Assembly (NCBI GenBank): GCA_016703665.1
Contig: JADJBS010000002.1
Coordinates: 124,001-188,000, forward strand
Source: Candidatus Defluviibacillus avedoerensis
GTDB lineage: Bacteria > Pseudomonadota > Gammaproteobacteria > Burkholderiales > Burkholderiaceae_C
DNA: 64,000 bases
Direction: 5' to 3'
The position numbers and the translations under genes are program-made. Shown one piece after another: positions 23,245-32,124 of this stretch (position 1 is the stretch's first letter; the number at the start of each line of letters is the position of its first letter). The notes under the pieces are model-generated. The model made no database searches. It had not been told where the DNA came from and saw only the letters and a list, made by a program, of their open reading frames with translations.

Positions 23245-23556
23245 ATGAGCGCTACATTCAATGTCACCATGCCCAGCGGCGCAAGCTGGACGCCCACCTT
23301 TGTCACTGCTTTGGATCAGGAAAAGTGCATAGGCTGCGGCCGCTGCTTCAAGGTCTGCCCACGTGGCGTGCTGGCGCTGGTCGGCATCGACGAAGACGGC
23401 CACCAGATTCACCTGGACGCCGACGAGGATGAAGACGAAGGCGAATACGAAAAAAAGGTGATGACCCTGGCTCACCAGGAGCTGTGCATCGGTTGCACCG
23501 CATGCTCACGCATCTGTCCCAAAAAATGCTACACCCACGCAGCGGCCAGCATGTGA
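23245..23556 (+). CDS. fdxB: Nif-specific ferredoxin III (FdxB)
   Basis: 103-aa ferredoxin with two [4Fe-4S] motifs: C28-X2-C31-X2-C34-X3-C38 and C81-X2-C84-X2-C87-X3-C91, plus Cys95. A long acidic insert (DADEDEDEGEYE, about residues 58-69) separates them, as in FdxB proteins. It probably feeds electrons to NifEN or NifB maturation. It closes the nifENX unit; the following 231 bases hold no gene or clear terminator. Confidence 0.93.
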   Translation: MSATFNVTMPSGASWTPTFVTALDQEKCIGCGRCFKVCPRGVLALVGIDEDGHQIHLDADEDEDEGEYEKKVMTLAHQELCIGCTACSRICPKKCYTHAAASM

Positions 23557-23787
23557 GTATCTGTTGGTGTGTCGAGGCTTGAAATGCCCCCAAATACCTT
23601 GGTGGCTGCCAAAGTCAAAAATGCCGCACGTCCGCCATCTGGTGCACAGAGATGGGCATCTAAAAGTCGAGTTATTTGATTCCAGACAATACTTTGCGAT
23701 TCAAGGACTTTAAGGATCATTTTTCGCTTCTCACTTTTGTTTCAGAGGCACAGAATGAATCTGTCACTCTGAGTAAGGAGCAGCATC

Positions 23788-24564
23788 ATGAAAACGTCAG
23801 TCATTGCATTCGCAGCTTTGTTGAGCGTTGCGAGCGCCGTTGCGGCGACGCCCCAGTGTGGGCTCTTCAAAGAGAACAACGGGCACGTCACGGTGATCCA
23901 AGCCGGGACCACGTTCAACCAGAAAGACATTGAAGCCAAAGGTGGTTTCTCCAGCAATGGAGCAGGGCCAAATGGCTGGTTTGGCTGTTGGGTACAAGTG
24001 GGCAATGATCCCGGAATTCGTTCCACAAAAATGTATTCGATGCGGCAAGTCAATCCAGCAGGCGCCGTATTTGAAAAAAGCCCCGCTGGCATTCAAGAGG
24101 GGGGATTTGGATCATTTTTTGTTCCAGCCTATACCAAGCCCGCAGGAAAATGGAGCATCGAGTTCTTTCTGGTTGACAGGACGACGATGGCCAAACAATC
24201 CATTGGTGCAACTGCGTTTGACATGCTAGACAGCGGAGGCCCAGGCTCAAATCCGCCGCCTTCTCAACCCAGTGCAGATGCGGGTGTGCCTGGCCGGGTG
24301 TGGCGTGTCACCGAGGGCGATCCGTCCTGGCGTGGTGTCTGGACCCGTCAGGGCAATTCCAATACCTTTGATGTCGTGAATACCCGTACCTACGGTAGTG
24401 AAGTCCAGCGCTTTACGGTGACCATGGAGGTCATTGGCAACCAAGTCAAGATCAACCGGGCCGGGATGTTCTACAACGGTACCCTGTCTGCTGATCGCAA
24501 AAGCGCAAGTGGCACTGCCACCTGGTACCACCCAGGAACTTCCTGGACCGCTGCAATTGAATGA
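23788..24564 (+). CDS. Secreted protein of unknown function
   Basis: 258 aa with a clear Sec signal peptide (MKTSVIAFAALLSVASAVAA). The mature part has an N-terminal beta-rich half with two cysteines, a Pro/Ser linker (about residues 150-160) and a C-terminal WRVTEGDPSWRGVWTRQG domain ending in a beta-rich tail, resembling small lipocalin-like or calycin folds. I recognise no family. It is the first gene outside the nif island, and an AAGGAG site precedes the ATG. Confidence 0.75.
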   Translation: MKTSVIAFAALLSVASAVAATPQCGLFKENNGHVTVIQAGTTFNQKDIEAKGGFSSNGAGPNGWFGCWVQVGNDPGIRSTKMYSMRQVNPAGAVFEKSPAGIQEGGFGSFFVPAYTKPAGKWSIEFFLVDRTTMAKQSIGATAFDMLDSGGPGSNPPPSQPSADAGVPGRVWRVTEGDPSWRGVWTRQGNSNTFDVVNTRTYGSEVQRFTVTMEVIGNQVKINRAGMFYNGTLSADRKSASGTATWYHPGTSWTAAIE

Positions 24565-24613
24565 CTGCCCAGGCTTGAGGGGGGGCTAGATCAGTCCCGG
24601 ATAATCAAGGCCC

Positions 24614-25126
24614 ATGAAACTGTTATTTTCATGGGCGTTGAGCTTGCTGATGGGGATCGGCGCGACGGTGTGCGCCAAAACCCCAGGTGAAATCGAGGTT
24701 GGGGCTACTTTGCCAGATGCCCTGATGACTGGCTTGTCTGGCCCATCCAGCAAGCTCTCGGCATTTCGCGGCAAGCCGCTGGTGATCAACGTTTGGGCCA
24801 GTTGGTGCGCGCCTTGTCGCTCAGAGATGGCGTCGCTGGAGCGACTCTCTCGCATCAAGGGGAGTCATCAGTTCACGGTGATTGGCATTTCTACCGACGA
24901 TTACCCCGACGCGGCCAGAGGTTTCCTGAAGAAGGCCGGTACCAGCTTCAGTCATTTCATCGACAGCAAACTGGTGCTTGAGAACATGCTGGGCGCGAAC
25001 CGCCTGCCGCTGACGGTCCTGGTCAGTCCACAGGGCAAGGTGCTGGCCAAATACTATGGCGGGGAGGAGTGGGACAGCCCCCGGGCCTTGATGCTGGTCG
25101 GGCGCAATTTCAATATCAAGCTTTGA
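24614..25126 (+). CDS. TlpA-like periplasmic thiol-disulfide protein
   Basis: 170-aa thioredoxin-fold protein with a signal peptide (cleavage near VCA, residue 21). The redox motif WCAPC (about residues 63-67) follows VINVWAS, and the cis-Pro loop LPLTVLV is near residue 133. This is the TlpA/ResA type that reduces cytochrome c apoprotein or copper-protein thiols. No partner genes lie next to it. Confidence 0.88.
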   Translation: MKLLFSWALSLLMGIGATVCAKTPGEIEVGATLPDALMTGLSGPSSKLSAFRGKPLVINVWASWCAPCRSEMASLERLSRIKGSHQFTVIGISTDDYPDAARGFLKKAGTSFSHFIDSKLVLENMLGANRLPLTVLVSPQGKVLAKYYGGEEWDSPRALMLVGRNFNIKL

Positions 25127-25267
25127 TTGGCTCGAACGACTGGTAAAAGGCCTAATCCTTGCCTGGATAAGCGGGCACAGCGCTGCAGGCCGACGCTGTT
25201 TGTGCTTCAATGACTGTAGGAAACACAGCAGAAAATACAGCAAAAACACAGCTAGAAGGCAACGGCC

Positions 25268-25810
25268 ATGCGGTTCAATTTTGAAGCGGTCCACAACTAC
25301 TACGAGCGCCTGGTGATCGAGCGCATTGTCCAGCGGCATGACGAGTTTCCGCATTTCAGTGCCGAGATGTATGCCGACGTGCTTTGCGTCGCTTTGAACA
25401 ATCTGCCTACACGCTACGTGCGGCACGATGTGGACATGATGTTTTACATGACCGAAGCCGAACGCCGAGACAGCACCCACGCCATCGAAACCGCGCTAGA
25501 CATGGCATTCCACTTGGTGGCCGAGCGGGCTGCGAGCAGTCCTCATCAATCTTTTGATATCAAAGGTCTGACCCCCCCGTTTCCAAGGGCCCCGCTGGTT
25601 GACAAACAAACCCGGCAGGCGGCAACCAACGATGGACCCGCCCTAGGTAAATGCCGCGCTGGGTCGCAGGCGTCCATGCAGGGCGGCGACACACCTCCAC
25701 CCGCAGCCAGGGTGATGACCGTTGGCCGCAAAGGCGGTTCGTATCGCCTAGCCCTCCCTTCTCTTCATCATCGCTATCTTTGGGCACAAAGCGGAGACAG
25801 CCCCAGGTGA
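25268..25810 (+). CDS. ComFB-like protein with spurious-looking C-terminal extension
   Basis: The first 95 or so residues match the late competence ComFB family: FNFEAVHNYYERLVIERI, FPHFSAEMYADVLCVALNNLPTRY (two adjacent motifs) and YVRHDVDMMFYMT. Family members usually end soon after this. The remaining 85 residues are proline/glycine-rich and run antisense through the C-terminal remains of a uronate dehydrogenase pseudogene, so the original stop was probably lost by the same rearrangement. The N-terminal domain may still function. Confidence 0.7.
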   Translation: MRFNFEAVHNYYERLVIERIVQRHDEFPHFSAEMYADVLCVALNNLPTRYVRHDVDMMFYMTEAERRDSTHAIETALDMAFHLVAERAASSPHQSFDIKGLTPPFPRAPLVDKQTRQAATNDGPALGKCRAGSQASMQGGDTPPPAARVMTVGRKGGSYRLALPSLHHRYLWAQSGDSPR

Positions 25811-26563
25811 GCGGCCTGTGCGTTGCTCCACCATTTGTCGCGGTTGTCAGACGCACCGTAAACAATGGTGTGGCCTACCTCAGGGGGCCAGGAAGGGATT
25901 TCATGTCAACAAAGCGGCGACGAGTTGGCGTTCCTGAGGTGTGGGGCGCAAACAAGGCGCAACGCACCAGTTCCGTCAAGTCGGCGTAGCTCAACCAAGT
26001 AATCAGCATGCGGCGGTCGCGTGGTTCTGGAAAGGACGAACCAATCCGCACGCAGACGGTCTCAATGCCATACCGATCAAAGTAAAAGCGCGAAAGGTCT
26101 TCGCCGTAGGCTTTGGAGAGGCCGTAATACCCGTCAGGGCGCTTGTCGCAGTCGGCCTCCAACAACCCCCCTGTTTATGAAACCCAACCACATGGTTCGA
26201 ACTGGCAAACACCACACGTTGGGTGCCATGGCGGCGGCAGCCTTCGTAAAGGTGGAACACGCCTTTGATATTGGCCTCCAGAATTTCCTCAAAAGGGCGC
26301 TCAACCGACACGCCCCCCAGGTGCACCACGGCGTCGCAACCTTTCACCAAGGCGTCCACTGCCGCTTTGTCCGCCAGGTCGCAGGGAATGACTTCTTCGG
26401 CTGTGTCCGCCGCATCCATGGCAGCCACATCCGACAAGCGCAACATGCTCGCGTAGGGTTTCAAACTTTGACGCAATACCTTGCCGAGGCCGCCCGCAGC
26501 ACCTGTCAAAAGGAGTCGGGAAAGTGGTTTACCTTGGGGCAGCTTCGTGACTGAAATTGGCAT
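25590..26563 (-). pseudogene. Decayed uronate dehydrogenase (NAD-dependent epimerase family)
   Basis: Pieces in different frames rebuild one enzyme: N-terminal LLLTGAAGGLGKVLRQ to SSNHVVGF (26563 to about 26175), then DGYYGLSKAYGEDLSRFYFDRY to ELVRCALFAPH (about 26160-25945), then TIVYGASDNRDKWW (about 25870-25800), then FVPKDSDDEE. The first break is at a run of six G (minus strand), the second is a 64-bp insert with inverted ends (25877-25940), and the third is a short insertion. Intact homologues oxidise uronic acids to aldarolactones. Not functional as read. Confidence 0.85.
25877..25940. repeat. 64-bp insert with 8-bp terminal inverted repeats
   Basis: ACCTCAGG at the left and CCTGAGGT at the right are perfect inverted repeats and bracket sequence with no counterpart in uronate dehydrogenases. 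Removing it restores the APH-VGHTIVYG reading to within a base or two. Confidence 0.5.
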
Positions 26564-26597
26564 GATCAATGTTTGAGAAGTATCTTGTTAGTTATCA

Positions 26598-26610
26598 GTT
26601 GTCGTACAAC
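26598..26610. promoter_or_regulatory. GntR operator upstream of the GntR gene
   Basis: GTTGTCGTACAAC is a perfect 5+5 palindrome with a 3-base centre, the TNGTNNNACNA pattern of FadR-subfamily operators. It lies 24 bases before the regulator start and between it and the divergent uronate dehydrogenase pseudogene. Confidence 0.7.
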
Positions 26611-26633
26611 GTGAACGGGATTATCATCTGCTC

Positions 26634-27443
26634 ATGAACACTTTGTCAACGGTCAAATCCCCGGACATTCCCGAAGGCGCTGTTCAGGCGTCATCTGTGT
26701 TTCCTGTGCAACCCAGGCGACGATCTCGAAGCCTGGCGCACGATTTGGTGGAAGGTTTTTCCATCCGGATCAAGTCTGGCGAAATGAAGCCCGGCGACAA
26801 ACTGCCCACAGAATCCGAGCTGGTACGCGGCTTTGGCGTCAGCCGCACCGTGGTGCGCGAAGCCATCTCGCGCATGCAGGCCGCTGGTCTGGTGGATACG
26901 CAGCATGGCGTAGGTACCTTTGTGCTGGCGCCCAAGGCAGAAAGCAGCTTTTACATTGCCTCTGCCGACATTGCCACCGCCATGGACGTGCTGGCCGTGC
27001 TGGAGTTGCGCATCAGCCTTGAGACCGAAGCCGCAGGCCTGGCGGCCAGCCGCCGAACAGACGCTGATTTGGTGGCAATGCGCCGTGCGCTGGATACTTT
27101 CGAGCATGCCGTGCAGGCCCGTGGCGACACTGTCACGCCTGATATCCAGTTTCACCTGCAGATCGCGCGCGCCACCGGCAACCGCTATTTTGTAGAGGTG
27201 ATGAGCCAGCTTGGCAACACCTTGCTGCCCAGAGCCCGCATCAATGCGGCCAGCCTGTCACAGCCTGAGCAGGATGCCTATTTGCTGCGTGTCAACCAGG
27301 AGCATGAGCAGATTTTTGATGCTGTGTCGCGCAGCGATGTTGAGGGCGCCCGCGCTGCCATGCGCCTGCACCTGGGCAATGGGCGCGAGCGTCAGCGCAA
27401 GGCGCTCGACGCCGTACAGCGCACAGCAGACAGCACCGCTTGA
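26634..27443 (+). CDS. GntR-family regulator, FadR/FCD subfamily
   Basis: 269-aa regulator. The winged HTH covers about residues 30-100 (LPTESELVRGFGVSRTVVRE, then GLVDTQHGVGTFV). The FCD ligand domain follows with LELRISLETEAAGLAA, the metal-binding FHLQIARATGN and the HEQIFDAVSRSD histidine region. The divergent uronate dehydrogenase remnant suggests that the ligand was a sugar acid. The same palindrome occurs before (26598) and after (27461) the gene. Confidence 0.9.
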   Translation: MNTLSTVKSPDIPEGAVQASSVFPVQPRRRSRSLAHDLVEGFSIRIKSGEMKPGDKLPTESELVRGFGVSRTVVREAISRMQAAGLVDTQHGVGTFVLAPKAESSFYIASADIATAMDVLAVLELRISLETEAAGLAASRRTDADLVAMRRALDTFEHAVQARGDTVTPDIQFHLQIARATGNRYFVEVMSQLGNTLLPRARINAASLSQPEQDAYLLRVNQEHEQIFDAVSRSDVEGARAAMRLHLGNGRERQRKALDAVQRTADSTA

Positions 27444-27460
27444 GTGGCAATCGGTCGTTT

Positions 27461-27473
27461 GTTGTCATACAAC
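27461..27473. promoter_or_regulatory. Second GntR operator, now without a target gene
   Basis: GTTGTCATACAAC differs from the upstream operator only in the 3-base centre. It stands between the GntR stop and the convergent cobA stop, where no gene starts, so its target was probably deleted. Confidence 0.6.
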
Positions 27474-27503
27474 TTACCTGCTTACCTCATCCAAAAAATC
27501 GCG

Positions 27504-28274
27504 TCACTGGCCAAACCAAGCCAGCTCCCGCTGAAGTGTCACCACCTCACCCACGATGATCAGGCTGGGCGACACCAGCTCAGCCTCTGCCACCTGCTCG
27601 GTAATCGAGGCCAAAGTGCCTGTCACCACCACTTGATCAGGCGTCGTCCCTTTTTGGATCACTGCCACTGGTTTGTCGGTGGGGGCACCGTGCTGCATCA
27701 GCTTGTCGCAAATGCCAGGCAGCTCGTTCAAACCCATGAAGATCACCACTGTTTGATGCGGCTTCACCAGGTCTGACCAGTCCAGCTCACCCGCACCGGC
27801 CTTCAGGTGCCCAGTGACAAACACGCATTTCTGCGCATGGTTGCGGTGGGTCAGCGGAATGCCCGCGTAGCACGACACGCCCGACGCCGCTGTGATGCCC
27901 GGCACCACCTCGAACGGCACGCCCGCAGCGGCCAGGGCCTGCAGCTCTTCGCCGCCACGGCCAAAGATAAACGGGTCGCCCCCCTTCAGGCGCACCACCC
28001 GCTTGCCCATCTGGCCCAGGCGCACCAGCAGCGCGTTGATGTCCTCCTGCCGCATCGTGTGGTTATTGCGCCGCTTGCCCGCGTTAATGCGTTCAGCATG
28101 GGCAGGCACAAAATCCAGAACGGCGTGGGAGACGAGTTGGTCATACACAACCACCTCTGCTTGCGCCAGCAAACGCACGGCCCGCAAGGTCAACAGATCT
28201 GGGTCACCAGGCCCTGCACCGACAAGGGCGACGTGACCGGGCGCGGTGCCAGACGGCGTTTGAGTAGGGGACAT
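27504..28274 (-). CDS. cobA: Uroporphyrinogen-III C-methyltransferase
   Basis: 256-aa SAM-dependent methyltransferase making precorrin-2 for siroheme/cobalamin. Motifs: VGAGPGDPDLLTLRAVRLL near residue 17, VVRLKGGDPFIFGRGGEE (about 95-112) and VVPGITAASGVSCYAGIPLTHR (two adjoining motifs). No CysG-type N-terminal dehydrogenase domain, so it is the single-domain form. It starts five bases beyond the apt stop, suggesting an apt-cobA operon. Confidence 0.93.
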   Translation of the reverse strand: MSPTQTPSGTAPGHVALVGAGPGDPDLLTLRAVRLLAQAEVVVYDQLVSHAVLDFVPAHAERINAGKRRNNHTMRQEDINALLVRLGQMGKRVVRLKGGDPFIFGRGGEELQALAAAGVPFEVVPGITAASGVSCYAGIPLTHRNHAQKCVFVTGHLKAGAGELDWSDLVKPHQTVVIFMGLNELPGICDKLMQHGAPTDKPVAVIQKGTTPDQVVVTGTLASITEQVAEAELVSPSLIIVGEVVTLQRELAWFGQ

Positions 28275-28278
28275 CAAT

Positions 28279-28854
28279 TCAATGCCCTTCAAAATCCAGC
28301 AGCGTGAACAGCGATAGCCCGCTGTCACGCAGCTTTTGCGAGCCGCCCAGCTCGGGTAAATCCACAATCGCCGCGCCTTCAATCACAGTCGCGCCCAGCT
28401 TCTCCAGCAGCTTGACGCCCGCCATCATCGTGCCGCCCGTGGCGATCAGGTCGTCGATCAACAGCACCCGGTCGCCTGGTTTCACGGCATCGGTGTGCAG
28501 TTCGACGGTCGCGCTGCCGTATTCCAGCTCGTAGGTTTCCTCCACCGTGGTGAAAGGCAGCTTGCCCTTCTTGCGGATCGGCACAAAACCCACATTCAGC
28601 TCATAAGCCACCACCGCACCCAGGATGAAGCCCCGCGCATCCAGGCCAGCTACCACCTCGGGCCGCAGGGCAGGGTCCATGTAGCGGTGCACAAAGCTAT
28701 CGATCAATACGCGAAAGACTTTGGGGTTTTGCAGCAGCGGTGTGATGTCCCGAAACTGCACCCCAGGCGCGGGCCAGTCCGGCACTGTGCGTATGTGGTG
28801 TTTCAGGTAGGCTGAGGTGTCTAAGGTGGAAGGCGATGCCGCAGAGGGAGTCAT
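28279..28854 (-). CDS. apt: Adenine phosphoribosyltransferase
   Basis: 191-aa purine-salvage enzyme. The PRPP loop VLLIDDLIATGGTM (about residues 124-137) and the PGVQFRDITPLL and GFVPIRKKGKLP motifs of APRT are intact. I place the start at MTPSAASP; a longer frame upstream covers the divergent promoter region. It is divergent from the FAD-linked oxidase gene across about 70 bases. Confidence 0.95.
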   Translation of the reverse strand: MTPSAASPSTLDTSAYLKHHIRTVPDWPAPGVQFRDITPLLQNPKVFRVLIDSFVHRYMDPALRPEVVAGLDARGFILGAVVAYELNVGFVPIRKKGKLPFTTVEETYELEYGSATVELHTDAVKPGDRVLLIDDLIATGGTMMAGVKLLEKLGATVIEGAAIVDLPELGGSQKLRDSGLSLFTLLDFEGH

Positions 28855-28925
28855 GATGAGGCTTGGAGTCAAGCTGCCATTTTGCCGTCTGCGACAATGA
28901 AATTCGACTTGTTTGGAGTTTTTGC

Positions 28926-30335
28926 ATGCGTTTTCTGGAAGAAGCAAGGGCCCTGCTGGGCGCCGCCCATGTACTGACCCCCGACGCGGAAGACCTCAGC
29001 GCATACACCGAAGACTGGCGTCGCCGCTACCAAGGGCGGCCGCTGGCGGTACTGCGCCCGGCCGACACCGCGCAGGTATCGGCTGTGGTTGCCCTGTGTG
29101 CGCAGCACGGCGTGGCCATCGTCCCACAGGGTGGCAACAGCGGCATGTGCGCCGGGGCCACGCCAGACGGGTCGGGCAAGCAGGTGGTTTTGTTGCTGTC
29201 GCGCCTCAACCGTGTTCGGGCCGTCGATGCGCTCAACAACACCATGACCGTGGAGGCGGGCTGTGTGCTGGCCAAGGTACAGGAGCTGGCAGCCGAGCAT
29301 GAGCGCTTCTTCCCCCTGTCGATTGGCAGCGAAGGCTCTTGCCAGATCGGCGGCAACATTGCCACCAATGCGGGCGGTATCCAGGTGCTGCGCTACGGCA
29401 ATATGCGCGACCAGGTGCTGGGCCTGGAGGTGGTTTTACCCGACGGGCAGGTGCTGAATTTGCTCAAAGGCCTTCGCAAAGACAACACGGGCTACGACCT
29501 CAAGCATCTGTTTATCGGGGCCGAGGGGACGCTGGGCATCATCACCGCTGCGGTGCTCAAGCTCTATCCGGCGCCGCGCGCCCGCACCCTGGCACTCGTG
29601 GCGGTCGAATCGCCCCAGCGCGCGCTGGAGCTGTTGGCCGTCCTGCGCTCGCATCTGGCTGACCGCGTGACCGCGTTCGAGATCATGGGCGACGCCGTGG
29701 TTGCCATGGTGCAAAAGCACATTCCGGGCACCCCCGCCCTGTTTGACAAGCGCCCGCCCTGGTACGTGCTGGCCCAGGTGTCTGACAGCAGCGGGGCCGA
29801 GGCCCTGCAGACTGCGTTTGAAGAAGCGCTGGGCCAGGCGCTGGAGAGCGGTGTGGCGCAGGACGTGATCATCACCAGCAGCGTGGCGCAGGCCAACGAA
29901 CTCTGGGCCATGCGCGACAACGCCAGTGCCGCCCAGCAGCGCGACGGCCACAACATCAAGCACGACATGGCCGTGCCCGTCAGCAGCGTGCCCGCCTTCA
30001 TTGATGAGGTGTTGCCCCAGCTGGAAATAGCCTACCCAGGCGTACGACCCGTGGTGTTTGGGCATTTGGGTGACGGCAACCTGCACTTCAATGTGGCACG
30101 GCCTGCAGATTGGGTGGGGGACTGGCTCGACCAAAGTGATGCGGTCAATGCCATCGTGCTGGACGCAGTAGCGCGCTACAACGGCTCCTTCAGCGCTGAG
30201 CACGGTCTGGGCATGCTCAAGAAGCACGAACTGCCGCTGTACAAAACCCCGCTAGAGCTTGATTTGATGCGCCGCATCAAAGCCGCGCTGGATCCGCAAG
30301 GCTTGATGAATCCGGGTAAGGTGCTGCCGGATTGA
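28926..30335 (+). CDS. FAD-linked 2-hydroxyacid dehydrogenase (D-2-hydroxyglutarate/glycolate type)
   Basis: 469-aa flavoprotein with an FAD_binding_4 (PCMH) domain: VPQGGNSGMCAGAT, the SIGSEGSCQIGGNIATNAGG flavin loop and IGAEGTLGIIT. The C-terminal FAD-oxidase domain has the metal motif GHLGDGNLHFN and ends SAEHGLGMLKK ... DPQGLMNPGKVLP. This is the GlcD/D2HGDH/D-LDH family; the exact hydroxyacid cannot be told. Followed by a dispersed repeat, then an Ldh-type gene in the same direction. Confidence 0.9.
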   Translation: MRFLEEARALLGAAHVLTPDAEDLSAYTEDWRRRYQGRPLAVLRPADTAQVSAVVALCAQHGVAIVPQGGNSGMCAGATPDGSGKQVVLLLSRLNRVRAVDALNNTMTVEAGCVLAKVQELAAEHERFFPLSIGSEGSCQIGGNIATNAGGIQVLRYGNMRDQVLGLEVVLPDGQVLNLLKGLRKDNTGYDLKHLFIGAEGTLGIITAAVLKLYPAPRARTLALVAVESPQRALELLAVLRSHLADRVTAFEIMGDAVVAMVQKHIPGTPALFDKRPPWYVLAQVSDSSGAEALQTAFEEALGQALESGVAQDVIITSSVAQANELWAMRDNASAAQQRDGHNIKHDMAVPVSSVPAFIDEVLPQLEIAYPGVRPVVFGHLGDGNLHFNVARPADWVGDWLDQSDAVNAIVLDAVARYNGSFSAEHGLGMLKKHELPLYKTPLELDLMRRIKAALDPQGLMNPGKVLPD

Positions 30336-30342
30336 TTTTTGG

Positions 30343-30404
30343 CAATATTTTTGCCTTTTTCGGCATTACACGTAAGCGTTTATAGCTATCAAATTTGTAG
30401 TTTT
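30343..30404. repeat. Dispersed TTTTTGCC...GCTATCAAA repeat copy
   Basis: TTTTTGCCTTTTTCGGCA followed by GCGTTTATAGCTATCAAATTTGTAG fills the gap before the Ldh gene; it parallels the copy at 18981-19037. Confidence 0.6.
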
Positions 30405-31496
30405 ATGACCTCTAATCCAAGCTCAAGCACCACCCTGCAGCCCACAGCTGCGCACCGTTACCCTCAAGGTGGGTTGGTCGATTTGGCCACCCGCCTTCTG
30501 CAAACGGCCGGGCTTGACGCCGACAAGGCCGCTTGCGTGGCCAGCTACTTAGTGGCTGCCGACGCCATGGGCCACAGCACCCATGGCCTGGCGCTGATGC
30601 CCCTGTATCTGGACGCACTGGCCAGCGGCGGCATGACGCCTTCGGGTAGCTACCACGTGCTGAACGATCGGGGTAGTTGCATCACCTGGGAGGGGAAGCG
30701 CCTGCCCGGCGCCTGGCTGATTCACCAAGCGCTGGACCTGGCCATGGACCGCGTCGCCCAGCATGGCGTCGTCACCGTGGCCATGGGTAACTGCCACCAC
30801 ACCGGCGCACTGGCCGTGTATTTGCCCCGTGTCGCCGAGCGCGGCTATGTGGTGCAGTTGCAGTGCTCCAGCCCTGGTGCTTCGGGCATTGCTCCGTTTG
30901 GCGGCACCCGTGCGCTGTTCACCCCCAATCCGGTGGCGGCGGCTTATCCGACGCAGGGTGACCCGGTGGTGATGGACATCAGCTCATCCATCACCACGCT
31001 CAACAGCGCGCGTCAGCTCAAGGCGCGTGGCGAGCGCTTTCCCAAAGCCTGGGCCATGGACGCCCAGGGCAACCCCACCGACGACCCCGACGTGGTGCTC
31101 AGCGGCCAAGGCAGCTTGCTGCCCGTGGGCGGCACAGACCACGGCCACAAAGGCTATGCGATGGCCTTGCTGAACGAGGCGATGACGCAAGGCTTCAGTG
31201 GCCAGGGCAGGGCGGATCAACCCAAGGGCATGTCCTTGAGCGTGCTGGTGCAAGTAACGGACCCGGCCGCCTTTGCGGGCCTGGACGCTTTCACGCGCCA
31301 GACGCAGTGGACGGCTGACGCCTGCCGCGCCAACCCACCGCTGCCTGGTGGTCCGGCGGTGCGTTTGCCTGGGCAGGCAGGTTTGGCCAAGCAGCGCGCT
31401 GCTGCTGTTGACGGCGTGCCCTTGATCGGTTCTGTGGTCAACAGTCTGCGTGTCTATGGCCGCAAGCTGGGCGTGGATCTGGCGGTGCTGGGTTAA
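30405..31496 (+). CDS. Ldh-family NAD(P)H oxidoreductase (malate/L-lactate dehydrogenase type)
   Basis: 363-aa member of the YlbC/ComC/Ldh2 family. Family motifs seen: DAMGHSTHGLALMPLYLDAL with the catalytic His near residue 47, GNCHHTGALAVYL, FTPNPVAAAYP and GGTDHGHKGYAMALLNE. Substrates in the family include malate, lactate, ureidoglycolate and 2,3-diketogulonate; this one cannot be assigned. The start at 30405 lies just after the repeat element. Confidence 0.88.
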   Translation: MTSNPSSSTTLQPTAAHRYPQGGLVDLATRLLQTAGLDADKAACVASYLVAADAMGHSTHGLALMPLYLDALASGGMTPSGSYHVLNDRGSCITWEGKRLPGAWLIHQALDLAMDRVAQHGVVTVAMGNCHHTGALAVYLPRVAERGYVVQLQCSSPGASGIAPFGGTRALFTPNPVAAAYPTQGDPVVMDISSSITTLNSARQLKARGERFPKAWAMDAQGNPTDDPDVVLSGQGSLLPVGGTDHGHKGYAMALLNEAMTQGFSGQGRADQPKGMSLSVLVQVTDPAAFAGLDAFTRQTQWTADACRANPPLPGGPAVRLPGQAGLAKQRAAAVDGVPLIGSVVNSLRVYGRKLGVDLAVLG

Positions 31497-31518
31497 TGTT
31501 CATCCAGAGGTGTGCCGC

Positions 31519-32124
31519 TTGACGCCGCTTCTCTATTCATTCCGCCGTTGCCCCTATGCCATCCGCGCACGCATGGCAATCTGGCAATCCGGCGTTGTGG
31601 TCCAGATCCAGGAAGTGGCCTTGCGCAGCAAGCCTGCCGAGCTTTTGGTGGCGTCACCCAAAGGCACGGTTCCGGTGCTGATCGTGCCCAGTGCGCAAGG
31701 AGACGTGGTCATCGATCAAAGCCTGGACATCATGCGCTGGGCCTTGCAGCAAAACGACCCGCAAGCGTGGCTGGCGGTTGACGATTCCGCACAAATGAGT
31801 GACTGGATCATCCGGAACGACCGTGACTTCAAACCTTTGCTGGACCGCTACAAATACGCGGACCGTCACCCAGAGCTGACGCCTTTGGCGCATCGCACGG
31901 CAGCAGTGAATGGTTTTGTTGCGGAGTTGGATGCGCGCCTGCGTGGCAAGCTATTTCTACTGGGCGACAAGGCCTGCCTGGCCGATGTGGCGATATTCCC
32001 GTTCATCCGCCAGTTTGTGGGCGTGGACCGGGACTGGTTTGATGCAGCGGTCTTGCCCGGCGTTCAAAGGTGGTTGCGCTACTGGCTTGAGTCATCGGTG
32101 TTTGCCGCCGTCATGGCGCGTTAA
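31519..32124 (+). CDS. Glutathione S-transferase-like protein
   Basis: About 201 aa. Thioredoxin-fold N-terminus with LLYSFRRCPYAIRARMA, where the CPYA motif holds the glutathione/thiol residue, and KGTVPVLIV with the cis-Pro; the C-terminal half is helical with LADVAIFPFIRQF. I chose a TTG start at 31519 because AGAGGTG precedes it at the right distance; GTG at 31510 is possible. Its stop overlaps that of the convergent GGDEF pseudogene by four bases. Confidence 0.8.
   Translation: MTPLLYSFRRCPYAIRARMAIWQSGVVVQIQEVALRSKPAELLVASPKGTVPVLIVPSAQGDVVIDQSLDIMRWALQQNDPQAWLAVDDSAQMSDWIIRNDRDFKPLLDRYKYADRHPELTPLAHRTAAVNGFVAELDARLRGKLFLLGDKACLADVAIFPFIRQFVGVDRDWFDAAVLPGVQRWLRYWLESSVFAAVMAR

Noticed and set aside
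23557..23787. Terminator or promoter after fdxB
   Set aside because: No stem with T tract and no convincing -35/-10 or -24/-12 pair could be read.
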